A program made the position numbers and the translations under genes. This document shows, piece after piece, positions 9,645-16,908 of a stretch of DNA of 64,000 nucleotides (within the stretch, counting starts at the first letter, position 1; each line of letters begins with the position of its first letter). The notes below the pieces were generated by a model. The model worked only from the letters and a program-made list of their open reading frames with translations, did not search any database and was not told the DNA's origin. The stretch is from assembly GCA_000688615.1 (NCBI GenBank), contig JHVA01000001.1, positions 4,137,001-4,201,000 of the forward strand, in the 5' to 3' direction. This DNA comes from Acidobacteriaceae bacterium KBS 146. Its GTDB lineage: Bacteria > Acidobacteriota > Terriglobia > Terriglobales > Acidobacteriaceae.

Positions 9645-10289
9645 TTATTCCGAATCAGGGAACGGAGAAGCCGCAATGACGTCGTAGGCATTGGGAGCCT
9701 TATAGCCCGGAATCAGACGCTCACAGATGCTGGAGTTCACGGTGCCATAGGTCGTGCCAGGCTTGTGAGCAAAACCGGCAAAGTACTCCAGGATAAAGTT
9801 TTCCTTAAAGTGTTTGCGAGGATATTTGGCCACGATCTCCTCACGCAACTCCGAAGGAAACTGATCGAAGCCTCTTCCAAGTACATCGAGGCCGACCCCC
9901 GAATACAGGAGAGCTACTTCGGGGCGCATGTACTGAGTAATGCCGGGAGTAGTGTGCAGCGCAATGGCTTCCCACGCAGTCTGTACTCGTTCTTCAGGAA
10001 CATGATGTGCGGTGAGAAACTGACGGACAGCATTTGCGCCGTCGACCTCAAAACGTTCATTCGGACTCGAGAATTTCTTGAGGAGACCGAAATCGTGAAA
10101 CGCCGCCGCAACGTAAAGGAGCTCCGGGTCGAAACGAAGCTTTTGTTGAAGACCCTGCTCAGCTCCAAACAGATAGACGCGGATGGAGTGATTAAAGAGC
10201 AGATCGGTAGAGTGCTCACGCAGCAGGTCGGTGGCCTCTTTCGCAAGCAAGGAATCGGGAATGACGACCGCAGAAGATAGATTTGACAT
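9645..10289 (-). CDS. HD-domain hydrolase, cyanamide hydratase-like
   Basis: The 214-residue cytosolic protein carries an HD metal-binding domain: FNHSIRVYLFG with His34, the HD pair His65-Asp66 in AAAFHDFG, and a later His in AIALHTTPG near residue 112. The phrase FNHSIRVY plus FHDFG is shared with the cyanamide hydratase / DDI-type HD family of fungi and bacteria, so the enzyme may hydrate a small nitrile-like compound or hydrolyse a related substrate; the real substrate is unknown. The ATG has AGAGG eight bases upstream. It is transcribed towards the tandem SRPBCC gene and appears monocistronic. Confidence 0.78.
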   Translation of the reverse strand: MSNLSSAVVIPDSLLAKEATDLLREHSTDLLFNHSIRVYLFGAEQGLQQKLRFDPELLYVAAAFHDFGLLKKFSSPNERFEVDGANAVRQFLTAHHVPEERVQTAWEAIALHTTPGITQYMRPEVALLYSGVGLDVLGRGFDQFPSELREEIVAKYPRKHFKENFILEYFAGFAHKPGTTYGTVNSSICERLIPGYKAPNAYDVIAASPFPDSE

Positions 10290-10324
10290 TGTCGCAACCT
10301 CTTTCGACCACCGATTCTAGGAGC

Positions 10325-10500
10325 TTGGTAGAGTGGTTGCCATGACAGAAATACAGCAATTTTTGACATAACCGGGGGCTAGGTGCTCCATTCATGCGGC
10401 TTCATCGCATGAGGGGGACATTCTCGTGAAAACGCGAACCGCAGTGTTCAAGGTCACGGCTTCAGAGCCTGCCCTGAGCGAAGTCGAATGGGTGCCATGT
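10325..10500. other. Gap with a 9-codon mini-ORF and repeat fragments
   Basis: At 10329-10334 is TAGAGT, seven bases before an ATG at 10342 that opens a 9-codon frame ending at 10371. The leader is almost identical to that of the DUF2339 gene at 28446-28463. At 10394-10412 is a palindrome CATGCG/CGCATG, resembling 60918-60945. At 10466-10492 is a partial dispersed element (CCCTGAGCGAAGTCGAATGG). Confidence 0.35.
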
Positions 10501-10546
10501 CGATCGCAAGATACCAGGATTCCTGGCAGCGGAGAGGAGATCACTT

Positions 10547-11476
10547 ATGTCCTGCTTGATGAAGATCGCGATCATACTTTCAGCCGCTCAGCTTGCTTGG
10601 GGACAAGCCCCGGCACCGGTGGACGCAACAACCGCTCAGCCCCTCCCCTCAGCCGTGTCTGAACAGACGGCACGGATCCTCGGCTTTCAACCGCTATTGC
10701 AGAGACTTGCCAGCATACAGGCGCAAAGAGGATGCGAGCCGGCCGTCAGTTTGGAAGAACTGACGATTCGCCAACAGCTTCTTGAAGAGGTGCAATCATC
10801 CACATTGGATGTGGACGGTGTTCTCGCGGAGATAGCGAATGAGCAGGGCCAGCTGTCTAACCTGCGCACCTCGCTGCAAGCGAAACGCGACAACACCGTC
10901 GCGAAGTTCAACACAGCTGCCCTGATTACCGGATCTGCGGCAGGAGCCTTGGTGAGTGCCACCCAATTCACCACGCTGGGAAGCAGGACCAATAACATCG
11001 GGGATGGCATCGGGATCGGTGCCGGAGTTGCGTCGACCATCTTCTCCGTCATGGCCGCAAAGAAACAAAACGGACCGAATGGAGCGGTCGGAGAGGTCCC
11101 TAATATGCTTGCTCCTCTCTTCGACAATGCTCCTGTTTTGAACGCTTACTATCCTCCCGCAGTGCTGCAGTATCTCCAGACAGTTCCCGCGAACGAGGAA
11201 CCATCGCGCGGAGCCCGAATTGATCAGTTGAAGGCCGAGTGGATCCAATCCGGTCGGCTCGAAGGATCCTCTTCGACGACGCTCCATAGTCAAGTCACTG
11301 CTCTTACCTCGAGCTCCAACCCAAAGGTAAAGATTTCAATCAATGACCTGTCAAACCGCATCGGCATGCTCGTGGATGTGTCTGGCCGGGTTTCACTGAT
11401 GAAGCGAGATCTCGCCGTCATCATGCGTTCCTACATGGACAAGCCCGCAGGATGCGAGCCGCCTAAAAGCCGATGA
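10547..11476 (+). CDS. Exported protein of unknown function with coiled-coil and glycine-rich hydrophobic segments
   Basis: The 309-residue product starts with a signal peptide (MKIAIILSAAQLAWGQ from residue 5). GAGGAG lies about eight bases before the ATG. Residues 60-130 look helical and coiled-coil-like (QQLLEEVQSS, EQGQLSNLRTSLQAK). Residues 125-175 hold two Gly/Ala-rich hydrophobic stretches, TGSAAGALVSA and GIGIGAGVASTIFSVMAAK, which resemble glycine-zipper membrane segments. A C-terminal helical part ends with CEPPKSR; another CEP occurs at about residue 62, so the two cysteines might form a disulfide. I cannot assign a family. No operon partner is evident. Confidence 0.7.
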   Translation: MSCLMKIAIILSAAQLAWGQAPAPVDATTAQPLPSAVSEQTARILGFQPLLQRLASIQAQRGCEPAVSLEELTIRQQLLEEVQSSTLDVDGVLAEIANEQGQLSNLRTSLQAKRDNTVAKFNTAALITGSAAGALVSATQFTTLGSRTNNIGDGIGIGAGVASTIFSVMAAKKQNGPNGAVGEVPNMLAPLFDNAPVLNAYYPPAVLQYLQTVPANEEPSRGARIDQLKAEWIQSGRLEGSSSTTLHSQVTALTSSSNPKVKISINDLSNRIGMLVDVSGRVSLMKRDLAVIMRSYMDKPAGCEPPKSR

Positions 11477-11667
11477 ACTGCGATGAAACCACTAAGCGAG
11501 ATTCGTTACGTCGGCCAGCGTTCCCAAATCCAATGCACGCAAATTCAGACCTGCGCAAAGCCCTCCGTTCACGGTGAGCGGTCCCTCGCATATTCGAGGA
11601 AGGGCCTACCAAGTCAGTTCAGGAAAACGCCAACTGCCAAGTGCCCCATTCTGCGCAAAACACCCTC

Positions 11668-11676
11668 TGCTAAAGT
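11668..11676 (+). promoter_or_regulatory. Extended -10 element TGCTAAAGT
   Basis: TGC plus TAAAGT, nine bases before the ATG at 11686. The same leader, nearly base for base, precedes the pseudogene at 12614. No ribosome site lies between. Confidence 0.5.
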
Positions 11677-11685
11677 TCTCCTGCC

Positions 11686-12465
11686 ATGAAATTCCTCCTC
11701 GTCCTCGCACTGGCCGCAGCGACCCTCCACGCACAGCAAAATCCAGAGATCCCGGACTGGGCCCAGCCCGGCTCCCCCACCCACAAACAGGTTCCTCCTC
11801 CCGCCGACTTCCACCGCCCCAGCAAAATCTTCAACACTTCCATCGGCATCTTCGAAGGACAAGCCGACATCGGCTCCGCCCTCGTCCCGGGCTCAGCCAG
11901 CTATGATCCCGCAACGAAGGAGTACACCATCCACTCCGCCGGTTACAACATCTGGTACTCGCGTGACGAGTTCCGTTTCCTCTGGAAGAAGGTCTCCGGC
12001 GACATCTCTCTCGCCGCCAATGTCTCCTTCCCCGACCCCAAAGGCTACAACGACCGCAAGGCCGTCCTCGTCATCCGCCAGAACTTCGACGACGACTCGC
12101 CCGAAGCCATGGCCGGGCAGCACGGCACCGGCATGACCCACCTCGCCGCACGCCTCACCAAAGGTGCCAACCTCCGGGACTACGAGTACCGCATCGGCGC
12201 CGTAGGCCTGCCCTCCAGCCCCAACCCCTCTTCAAAGGTCGACCTCCAACCCAAACGCATCGGCATCGAAAAACACGGCGACGAAATCGCTCTCTACATC
12301 TCGGTCGAAGGTGAACCGCTCCACCAGTTCGGCCCATCCATCCATCTACATCTCGACGGACCCTTCTACGTCGGTATCGGCTTCACCTCGCACCTGCCTG
12401 CCACATCCGACACAGCCGTGCTCTCCAACGTCACCCTCGAAGACTCCGCCGGAAAGGTCCACTAG
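11686..12465 (+). CDS. Exported single-domain protein with a DUF1349-like (concanavalin-type) beta-sandwich
   Basis: The 259-residue product has a signal peptide (MKFLLVLALAAATLHAQ). The body begins IFNTSIGIFEGQADIGS and continues through IWYSRDEFRFLWKKVSGD, KAVLVIRQNFDDDS, RIGIEKHGDEIALY and GPFYVGIGFTSH. From memory this pattern is the N-terminal or accessory domain of acidobacterial TolB-like beta-propeller proteins, where it precedes the WD/PD40 repeats; here it stands alone. Such jelly-roll domains usually bind sugars or other ligands at the cell surface. The stand-alone form could be a carbohydrate-binding periplasmic protein. Transcription is probably leaderless from TAAAGT. Confidence 0.75.
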   Translation: MKFLLVLALAAATLHAQQNPEIPDWAQPGSPTHKQVPPPADFHRPSKIFNTSIGIFEGQADIGSALVPGSASYDPATKEYTIHSAGYNIWYSRDEFRFLWKKVSGDISLAANVSFPDPKGYNDRKAVLVIRQNFDDDSPEAMAGQHGTGMTHLAARLTKGANLRDYEYRIGAVGLPSSPNPSSKVDLQPKRIGIEKHGDEIALYISVEGEPLHQFGPSIHLHLDGPFYVGIGFTSHLPATSDTAVLSNVTLEDSAGKVH

Positions 12466-12513
12466 CATCTGGATCGTTAGCCGACAGCTGACCCAAATCT
12501 GATACCCAAAAAT

Positions 12514-12556
12514 GGTGCCCCATCTTCGCGGCGGTTCTATCGTCGCTAAGGTGGGT
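12514..12556. repeat. Dispersed palindromic element
   Basis: GGTGCCCCATCTTCGCGGCG ... CGTCGCTAAGGTGGG, the same imperfect stem as at 4941-4985. Confidence 0.7.
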
Positions 12557-12595
12557 GTTTGCGCAGAGCGAGAACCATATTTGGCTGATGAACTC

Positions 12596-12604
12596 TGCTA
12601 AAGT
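12596..12604 (+). promoter_or_regulatory. Extended -10 element TGCTAAAGT before the pseudogene
   Basis: Identical to the element at 11668-11676 and at the same nine-base distance from an ATG. Confidence 0.45.
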
Positions 12605-12613
12605 TCTCTCGCC

Positions 12614-12912
12614 ATGAGAACGTTCCTCTCCTTAGCGACCGGACTCTTTTTCCTGGCAGCAGTCACTCACTCGCAACTCACTACCGACTTCCATCAGCAT
12701 CTCTATTAGCCCGGCCGATCATCAGCGCGCTCCGCGGGTACAAGCGTTCTTCGGAGTCCACCGCATTCTCTGGGGATTGGACAGCTCTTACGGTGGCGGT
12801 GACGCCGCGGGAGACGGTCCGTGCCTATCGGGCTCTGCCCCTCACCCTGCAGGAATTCCAAATGATTGATAGGAACTCTCCGCCTTATCTATCCGAAAAA
12901 AGAAAGAAGTAG
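12614..12912 (+). pseudogene. Remnant of an exported metal-dependent amidohydrolase
   Basis: Three reading frames together give the two ends of one protein. Frame 1 from ATG 12614 encodes a signal peptide and TTDFHQHLY, then a stop at 12707. One base out of frame it continues SPA, so DFHQHLYSPA is restored, the typical metal-binding start of TIM-barrel amidohydrolases. The same frame then jumps to FFGVHRILWGLDSSYGGG, which resembles the C-terminal 'RILFGSD' strand. From 12799 a third frame gives TPRETVRAYRALPLTLQEF and ends NSPPYL near the stop at 12910-12912, the usual C-terminal helix of that family. Most of the barrel, roughly 200 codons, is missing. Two frameshifts plus a large deletion make it non-functional. 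Confidence 0.7.
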
Positions 12913-12980
12913 TTCCCGAAGCAAGAAAGTGCTCCATGCGCCTGAACCATCCCCGGCCCTTCCGAACCTGACCCACCCGT

Positions 12981-13026
12981 ATCATCCTGAGCGAAGCCCG
13001 CAGGGCGTAGTCGAAGGATCTGCGGT
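12981..13026. repeat. Dispersed element of the TCCTGAGCGAAG/TCGAAGGATCTGCGG type
   Basis: ATCATCCTGAGCGAAGCCCG, a short spacer, then TAGTCGAAGGATCTGCGG. Compared with 4845-4879 it has an extra GCCCGCAGGGC hairpin-like insert in the middle. Confidence 0.7.
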
Positions 13027-13134
13027 TTTGCCCACAAAAAAACTGTCAAGCGCCCATCTTGTTTAAACCTAACCCAGTCAGTCACATATATCTGCCGATT
13101 CGGGTCATCCGATCCGCTATCCTGAAATAGACCC

Positions 13135-13166
13135 AAAAAAGGGAAAGCCCCGCAAGGGGAGCTTTT
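13135..13166 (-). terminator. Rho-independent terminator of fumarase
   Basis: On the minus strand AAAGCTCCCC, loop TTGC, GGGGCTTT, then CCC and six T. It lies about 120 bases beyond the fumarase stop. Confidence 0.7.
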
Positions 13167-13283
13167 CCTCTTTCTTATCAAGACTTTGGCCGTAACCGTC
13201 GCAATATCAAGACTTTACGCTTGAAGTCCAAAGCTAAATCCTCTGTTTTGAAGACTTTGCGCAAAGACAGTACCGGGGGGGAT

Positions 13284-14819
13284 CTACTGCAGGATCGGAA
13301 CCCCGCCCAGCGCTCCTGCGATTCTGGCCTTCCACTCCGCAGGCCCGGTCTGATGCACGCTGACGCCCTTCGAGTCGACCGCAACCGTTACCGGCATATC
13401 GACGACCTCGAACTCGTAGATAGCCTCCATGCCAAGGTCGCCGAAGCCCAGAAGCTTCGAGCTTCGAATCGCCTTTGAGACGAGATAGGCTGCTCCGCCG
13501 ACCGCCATCAGATAGACGGCGCCGAACTCCTCGATGGCGTCGATCGCAACCTGGCCGCGCTCGGCCTTGCCGACCATCCCCAGCAGGCCGGTCTGCTCCA
13601 GCATCTGCCGGGTGAACTTGTCCATGCGGGTCGCTGTCGTCGGCCCCGCCGGACCGACCGCCTCCTCGCGCACGGCATCGACCGGGCCGACATAGTAGAT
13701 AAAGCGGTTGGTGAAGTCGACCGGCAGCGTCTCGCCGCGGTTCAGCATGTCAGTCATGCGCTTGTGCGCCGCATCGCGGCCCGTCAGCAGCTTGCCGTTC
13801 AGCAGCAGAACCTCGCCCGGCTTCCACGTCTTGACCTCTTCGCGGGTGACCGTGTTCAGGTCCACGCGCCGCGCCGTCGAGGTGTCGTAAGTCAGCTCCG
13901 GCCAACTCTCGAGCGATGGGGGCTCCAGCGCCACCGGGCCCGAGCCGTCCAGGTGAAAGTGCGCATGCCTCGTCGCCGCGCAGTTCGGAATCATCGCCAC
14001 GGGAAGATTGGCCGCGTGTGTCGGGTAGTCCTTGATCTTGATATCGAGCACGGTCGTCAGGCCGCCGAGGCCCTGTGCTCCAATGCCCAGTTGGTTGATC
14101 TTGTTATAGAGCTCGACCCGAAGCTCCTCGAGCTTGTTCTCCGGCCCCCGTGCGATCAGCTCCTGCATGTCGATCGGGTCCATCAAGGACTCCTTCGCCA
14201 TGACCATCGCCTTCTCGGCCGTCCCGCCGATCCCGATGCCCAGCATTCCCGGCGGGCACCAGCCCGCGCCCATCGTCGGAACCGTCTTGACCACCCAGTC
14301 GACGATCGAATCGGACGGATTCAGCATCACAAACTTCGACTTCGCCTCGGAGCCTCCGCCCTTGGCCGCGACCGTCACGTCCACCTCGCCGCCCTCGACC
14401 ATCTCGACGGAGACGACCGCCGGGGTGTTGTCGCCAGTGTTCTTCCGCGAGAACGCCGGATCAGCCAGAATGCTCGCCCGTAACTTGTTGTCCGGATGGT
14501 TGTAGGCGCGACGCACGCCCTCATCGACCATCTGCTGCACGGTCTTGAGCGGCTGGCCGTCGTTGTCCCAGCGCGCCTCCATCCCGACCTTCACAAACGC
14601 GGTCACGATGCCGGTGTCCTGGCAGACGGGCCTGTGGCCCTCGGCGCACATGCGCGAGTTGATCAGGATCTGCGCCATAGCGTTCTTGGCCGCAGGCGAC
14701 TGCTCCAACTCCCAGGCGCGGGTCAGGTTGATGATGAAGTCCTCAGGATGGTAGTAGCTGATGTACTGCAGCGCGTCTGCGACAGACTGAATGAAATCGG
14801 CTTGCTTGATCGTGGCCAT
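13284..14819 (-). CDS. fumA: Fumarate hydratase, class I (iron-sulfur)
   Basis: Oxygen-sensitive 4Fe-4S fumarase that interconverts fumarate and malate in the TCA cycle. The 511-residue product joins the N-terminal alpha domain and C-terminal beta domain in one chain. Cluster cysteines are visible in RPVCQDTG (about residue 66), GAGWCPPGM (about 195) and IPNCAATRH (about 283). The C-terminal domain has GKLLTGRDAAHKRM and GPTTATRMDKF. I choose ATG 14819 (MATIKQADF) over 14831: TAAAAT lies ten bases before it, overlapping the upstream ATG, and the family N-terminus fits. A second, unrelated fumarase/aspartase-superfamily enzyme lies 0.65 kb away on the other strand. Confidence 0.95.
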   Translation of the reverse strand: MATIKQADFIQSVADALQYISYYHPEDFIINLTRAWELEQSPAAKNAMAQILINSRMCAEGHRPVCQDTGIVTAFVKVGMEARWDNDGQPLKTVQQMVDEGVRRAYNHPDNKLRASILADPAFSRKNTGDNTPAVVSVEMVEGGEVDVTVAAKGGGSEAKSKFVMLNPSDSIVDWVVKTVPTMGAGWCPPGMLGIGIGGTAEKAMVMAKESLMDPIDMQELIARGPENKLEELRVELYNKINQLGIGAQGLGGLTTVLDIKIKDYPTHAANLPVAMIPNCAATRHAHFHLDGSGPVALEPPSLESWPELTYDTSTARRVDLNTVTREEVKTWKPGEVLLLNGKLLTGRDAAHKRMTDMLNRGETLPVDFTNRFIYYVGPVDAVREEAVGPAGPTTATRMDKFTRQMLEQTGLLGMVGKAERGQVAIDAIEEFGAVYLMAVGGAAYLVSKAIRSSKLLGFGDLGMEAIYEFEVVDMPVTVAVDSKGVSVHQTGPAEWKARIAGALGGVPILQ

Positions 14820-14829
14820 GGCACCCATC

Positions 14830-14835
14830 ATTTTA
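14830..14835 (-). promoter_or_regulatory. -10-like TAAAAT upstream of fumarase
   Basis: TAAAAT ends ten bases before ATG 14819. Its last bases overlap the alternative ATG at 14831, which argues against that start. Confidence 0.45.
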
Positions 14836-14917
14836 GGTGCTGTGCAGCATGATTGTCGCCGGATACCGCTGTCTATGCGCGGTTATCGAAGGATGAGCGT
14901 ACGGTGGTCTACATAGG

Positions 14918-15436
14918 TTATTCAAATAGGTCGGAATAAAGGTCGTCCAGCTCGTTTAGATGATTACGGGTGAGATCCTGTTTGCAGCTTGAAAGAATTT
15001 GAGGCCGTATTGTGCCTCCATAAAATGCATCTGCAACAGTTCGGCATTGCACTTCTCGATATCGAAGCCAGAGCCTTTCTGATCTCTCGAACGTTTCCGC
15101 TCGGTTCGGTTGGTTTGATACATCTGGATTTTCAGGATCACGCAGTTTCAGAAGGGCTGCAATGGCTTTTTTGTAGGCTGTGTAGTTCTTATGAGTGGTC
15201 TGAAAATCAACCGCAGCACAGATTCTTTTTTCTGCGGAACTTTCCGCTTTTTCGCCGCAATATGGAGCCTTCTCATGATCATTTTCGGCTTGTAAATAAT
15301 TCGCGCCGACTGTTTGGATGGCGGCTCGCTTGGTCTGGTAGCTCGAGGTAGCTGTCGAGCCTTTCTCTTGTGGTGCGGCGCAGAGCGTTCCGCACGGGAG
15401 GAAACAAACAAGGAAAGCGTGAATGATGCCTCTCAT
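14918..15436 (-). CDS. Exported LprI-type protein (DUF1311)
   Basis: The 172-residue product has a signal peptide (IIHAFLVCFLPCGTLCA). The C-terminal half shows the DUF1311/LprI pattern: WLRYREVQC around residue 130, a GG pair, a Cys in LSSCKQ, and a T/H motif near LTRNHLNELDDLYSDL. Members of this family include a mycobacterial lysozyme inhibitor, but most are uncharacterised periplasmic proteins. Four cysteines in the mature part (YCGE, RICA, VQCR, SSCK) probably pair as disulfides. TAGGGT lies six bases before the ATG and there is no good ribosome site. It is divergent from aspartase with a gap of about 40 bases. Confidence 0.78.
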   Translation of the reverse strand: MRGIIHAFLVCFLPCGTLCAAPQEKGSTATSSYQTKRAAIQTVGANYLQAENDHEKAPYCGEKAESSAEKRICAAVDFQTTHKNYTAYKKAIAALLKLRDPENPDVSNQPNRAETFERSERLWLRYREVQCRTVADAFYGGTIRPQILSSCKQDLTRNHLNELDDLYSDLFE

Positions 15437-15442
15437 CGGGCC

Positions 15443-15448
15443 ACCCTA
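15443..15448 (-). promoter_or_regulatory. -10-like TAGGGT upstream of the LprI-type gene
   Basis: TAGGGT on the minus strand, six bases before the ATG at 15436. Confidence 0.35.
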
Positions 15449-15475
15449 TCATCACATTGTAAGCAGGAGTGATCG

Positions 15476-16876
15476 ATGGCAAATCATAGAACCGAAAGTG
15501 ATTCTCTAGGAAAGGTCGAGGTCCCCACCGAGGCACTCTACGGGGCCCAGACCTCCCGCGCAGTAGCCAACTTTCCCATCAGCGGGCTGAAGGCGAATCC
15601 CTTCCTCATCCGCGCTCTCGCCATGATCAAGTTGGCTGCGGCGGAGGCAAACGCGGAACTCGGCCTGATTACCGAAAAGCAGGGAAGCGCTATCGTGCAG
15701 GCCGCACAAGAGGTCCTCGACGGCAAGCACCACGAGCATTTTGTGGTCGATGTCTTTCAGGCGGGAGCAGGAGTGAGTCTGCACATGAACACCAACGAGG
15801 TCCTGGCGAATCGCGCCAGCCAGATCCTCGGCGAGCCGCTCGGAACCTACAAAAAGGTTCACCCGAACGACCATGTGAACTATGGCCAGTCGACCAACGA
15901 TGTCTTCCCGACGGCGATGCGTCTCTCCGCCCTGCTCGCGCTCGAAGAGCTTTATCCTGTGCTCGAATCGCTAGCTGCTGGCTTTGCGTCCAAAGCCGAA
16001 GAGTTCAAAGACATCCTCAAGGCCGGCCGTACCCACATGCAGGACGCCGTTCCCATCACCCTCGGACAGGAATTCGCTGCGTATGCGGCTGCGGTCAAAG
16101 AGTCCTCTGCATCCATTCGGCGCAACGCCGTCACCCTGCACGCACTCGGGCTGGGAGGCTCAGCGGTTGGAACCGGCCTCAACACCCATCCGGACTACCG
16201 GTTCAAAGCCGTAGCCAAACTCGCAAAGCTCTCCGGTCTGGAGCTTCACCCTGCCTACGACCTGCGGTATGCGATGCAGTCCTGCGCGCCGATGGCCGAC
16301 GTCTCGGGTGCCCTGCGTGGGCTGGCATTGGAGATGATCCGTATCTCGAACGACCTGCGCCTGTTGTCGTCGGGACCGAACACCGGCTTTAACGAAATTT
16401 CCCTTCCCAGCCTGCAGCCGGGATCGAGCATCATGCCGGGCAAGGTCAACCCGGTGCTGCCGGAGCTGACCGCGATGGTTTGCTTCCAGGTCATCGGCAA
16501 CGACGCGGCGACGGCGATGGCGGTGCAGGCGGGACAGCTTGAGTTGAACGTGATGATGCCCGCGATGGCCCATGCCACACTGCAGTCCATTACGATATTG
16601 ACCAATACCCTGCGCGAGCTCGATCAGCGCTGCGTGCGCGGAATTACAGCCAATAAGGAGCGCAACGCGTACTACGCATCGAGCACCATCGCGCTCGCGA
16701 CCGCGCTCAACCCGTACATTGGGTACCGCAAGGCCGCCGAGTTGGTGAAAGAAGCGGTCGCTTCGGGGCGCTCCATCGTCGATCTGGCTCGCGAGAAGAA
16801 GCTACTCAGCGAGGACCAGATCGCCGACATTCTCGATCCCAAAAACATGACCGAACCTCATGCCAGGATCTCCTGA
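15476..16876 (+). CDS. aspA: Aspartate ammonia-lyase (aspartase), class II fumarase superfamily
   Basis: Cytosolic enzyme that deaminates aspartate to fumarate. The 466-residue product has the superfamily signature GSSIMPGKVNP around residue 320. Family markers favour aspartase over FumC: NFPISG, FVVDVFQAGAGVSLHMNTNEV, HPNDHVNYGQSTNDVFPTA, MQDAVPITLGQEF, VIGNDAATAMAVQAGQLELN and ILDPKNMTEP, where FumC typically has QTGSGTQTNMN and HLMDATPL. A fumarase activity cannot be excluded. AGGAG precedes the ATG by seven bases. The last codons form the left arm of a terminator hairpin. Together with gdhA and class I fumarase it forms a nitrogen/TCA link in this region. Confidence 0.88.
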   Translation: MANHRTESDSLGKVEVPTEALYGAQTSRAVANFPISGLKANPFLIRALAMIKLAAAEANAELGLITEKQGSAIVQAAQEVLDGKHHEHFVVDVFQAGAGVSLHMNTNEVLANRASQILGEPLGTYKKVHPNDHVNYGQSTNDVFPTAMRLSALLALEELYPVLESLAAGFASKAEEFKDILKAGRTHMQDAVPITLGQEFAAYAAAVKESSASIRRNAVTLHALGLGGSAVGTGLNTHPDYRFKAVAKLAKLSGLELHPAYDLRYAMQSCAPMADVSGALRGLALEMIRISNDLRLLSSGPNTGFNEISLPSLQPGSSIMPGKVNPVLPELTAMVCFQVIGNDAATAMAVQAGQLELNVMMPAMAHATLQSITILTNTLRELDQRCVRGITANKERNAYYASSTIALATALNPYIGYRKAAELVKEAVASGRSIVDLAREKKLLSEDQIADILDPKNMTEPHARIS

Positions 16877-16894
16877 CGAGGTTCGGTCATGTTT
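16843..16894 (+). terminator. Terminator hairpin overlapping the end of aspartase
   Basis: A perfect 17-base-pair stem, AAACATGACCGAACCTC (16843-16859) and GAGGTTCGGTCATGTTT (16878-16894), with an 18-base loop. The left arm is coding sequence (Lys-Asn-Met-Thr-Glu-Pro) and the stop codon is in the loop. It separates convergent genes and can act in both directions. Confidence 0.8.
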
Positions 16895-16908
16895 CTTGAG
16901 AAGACGTG

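Noticed and set aside
13176..13260. Three copies of a CAAGACTTT-like sequence near the fumarase 3' end
   Set aside because: Copies are short and irregularly spaced; too little to call an array or an attachment site.
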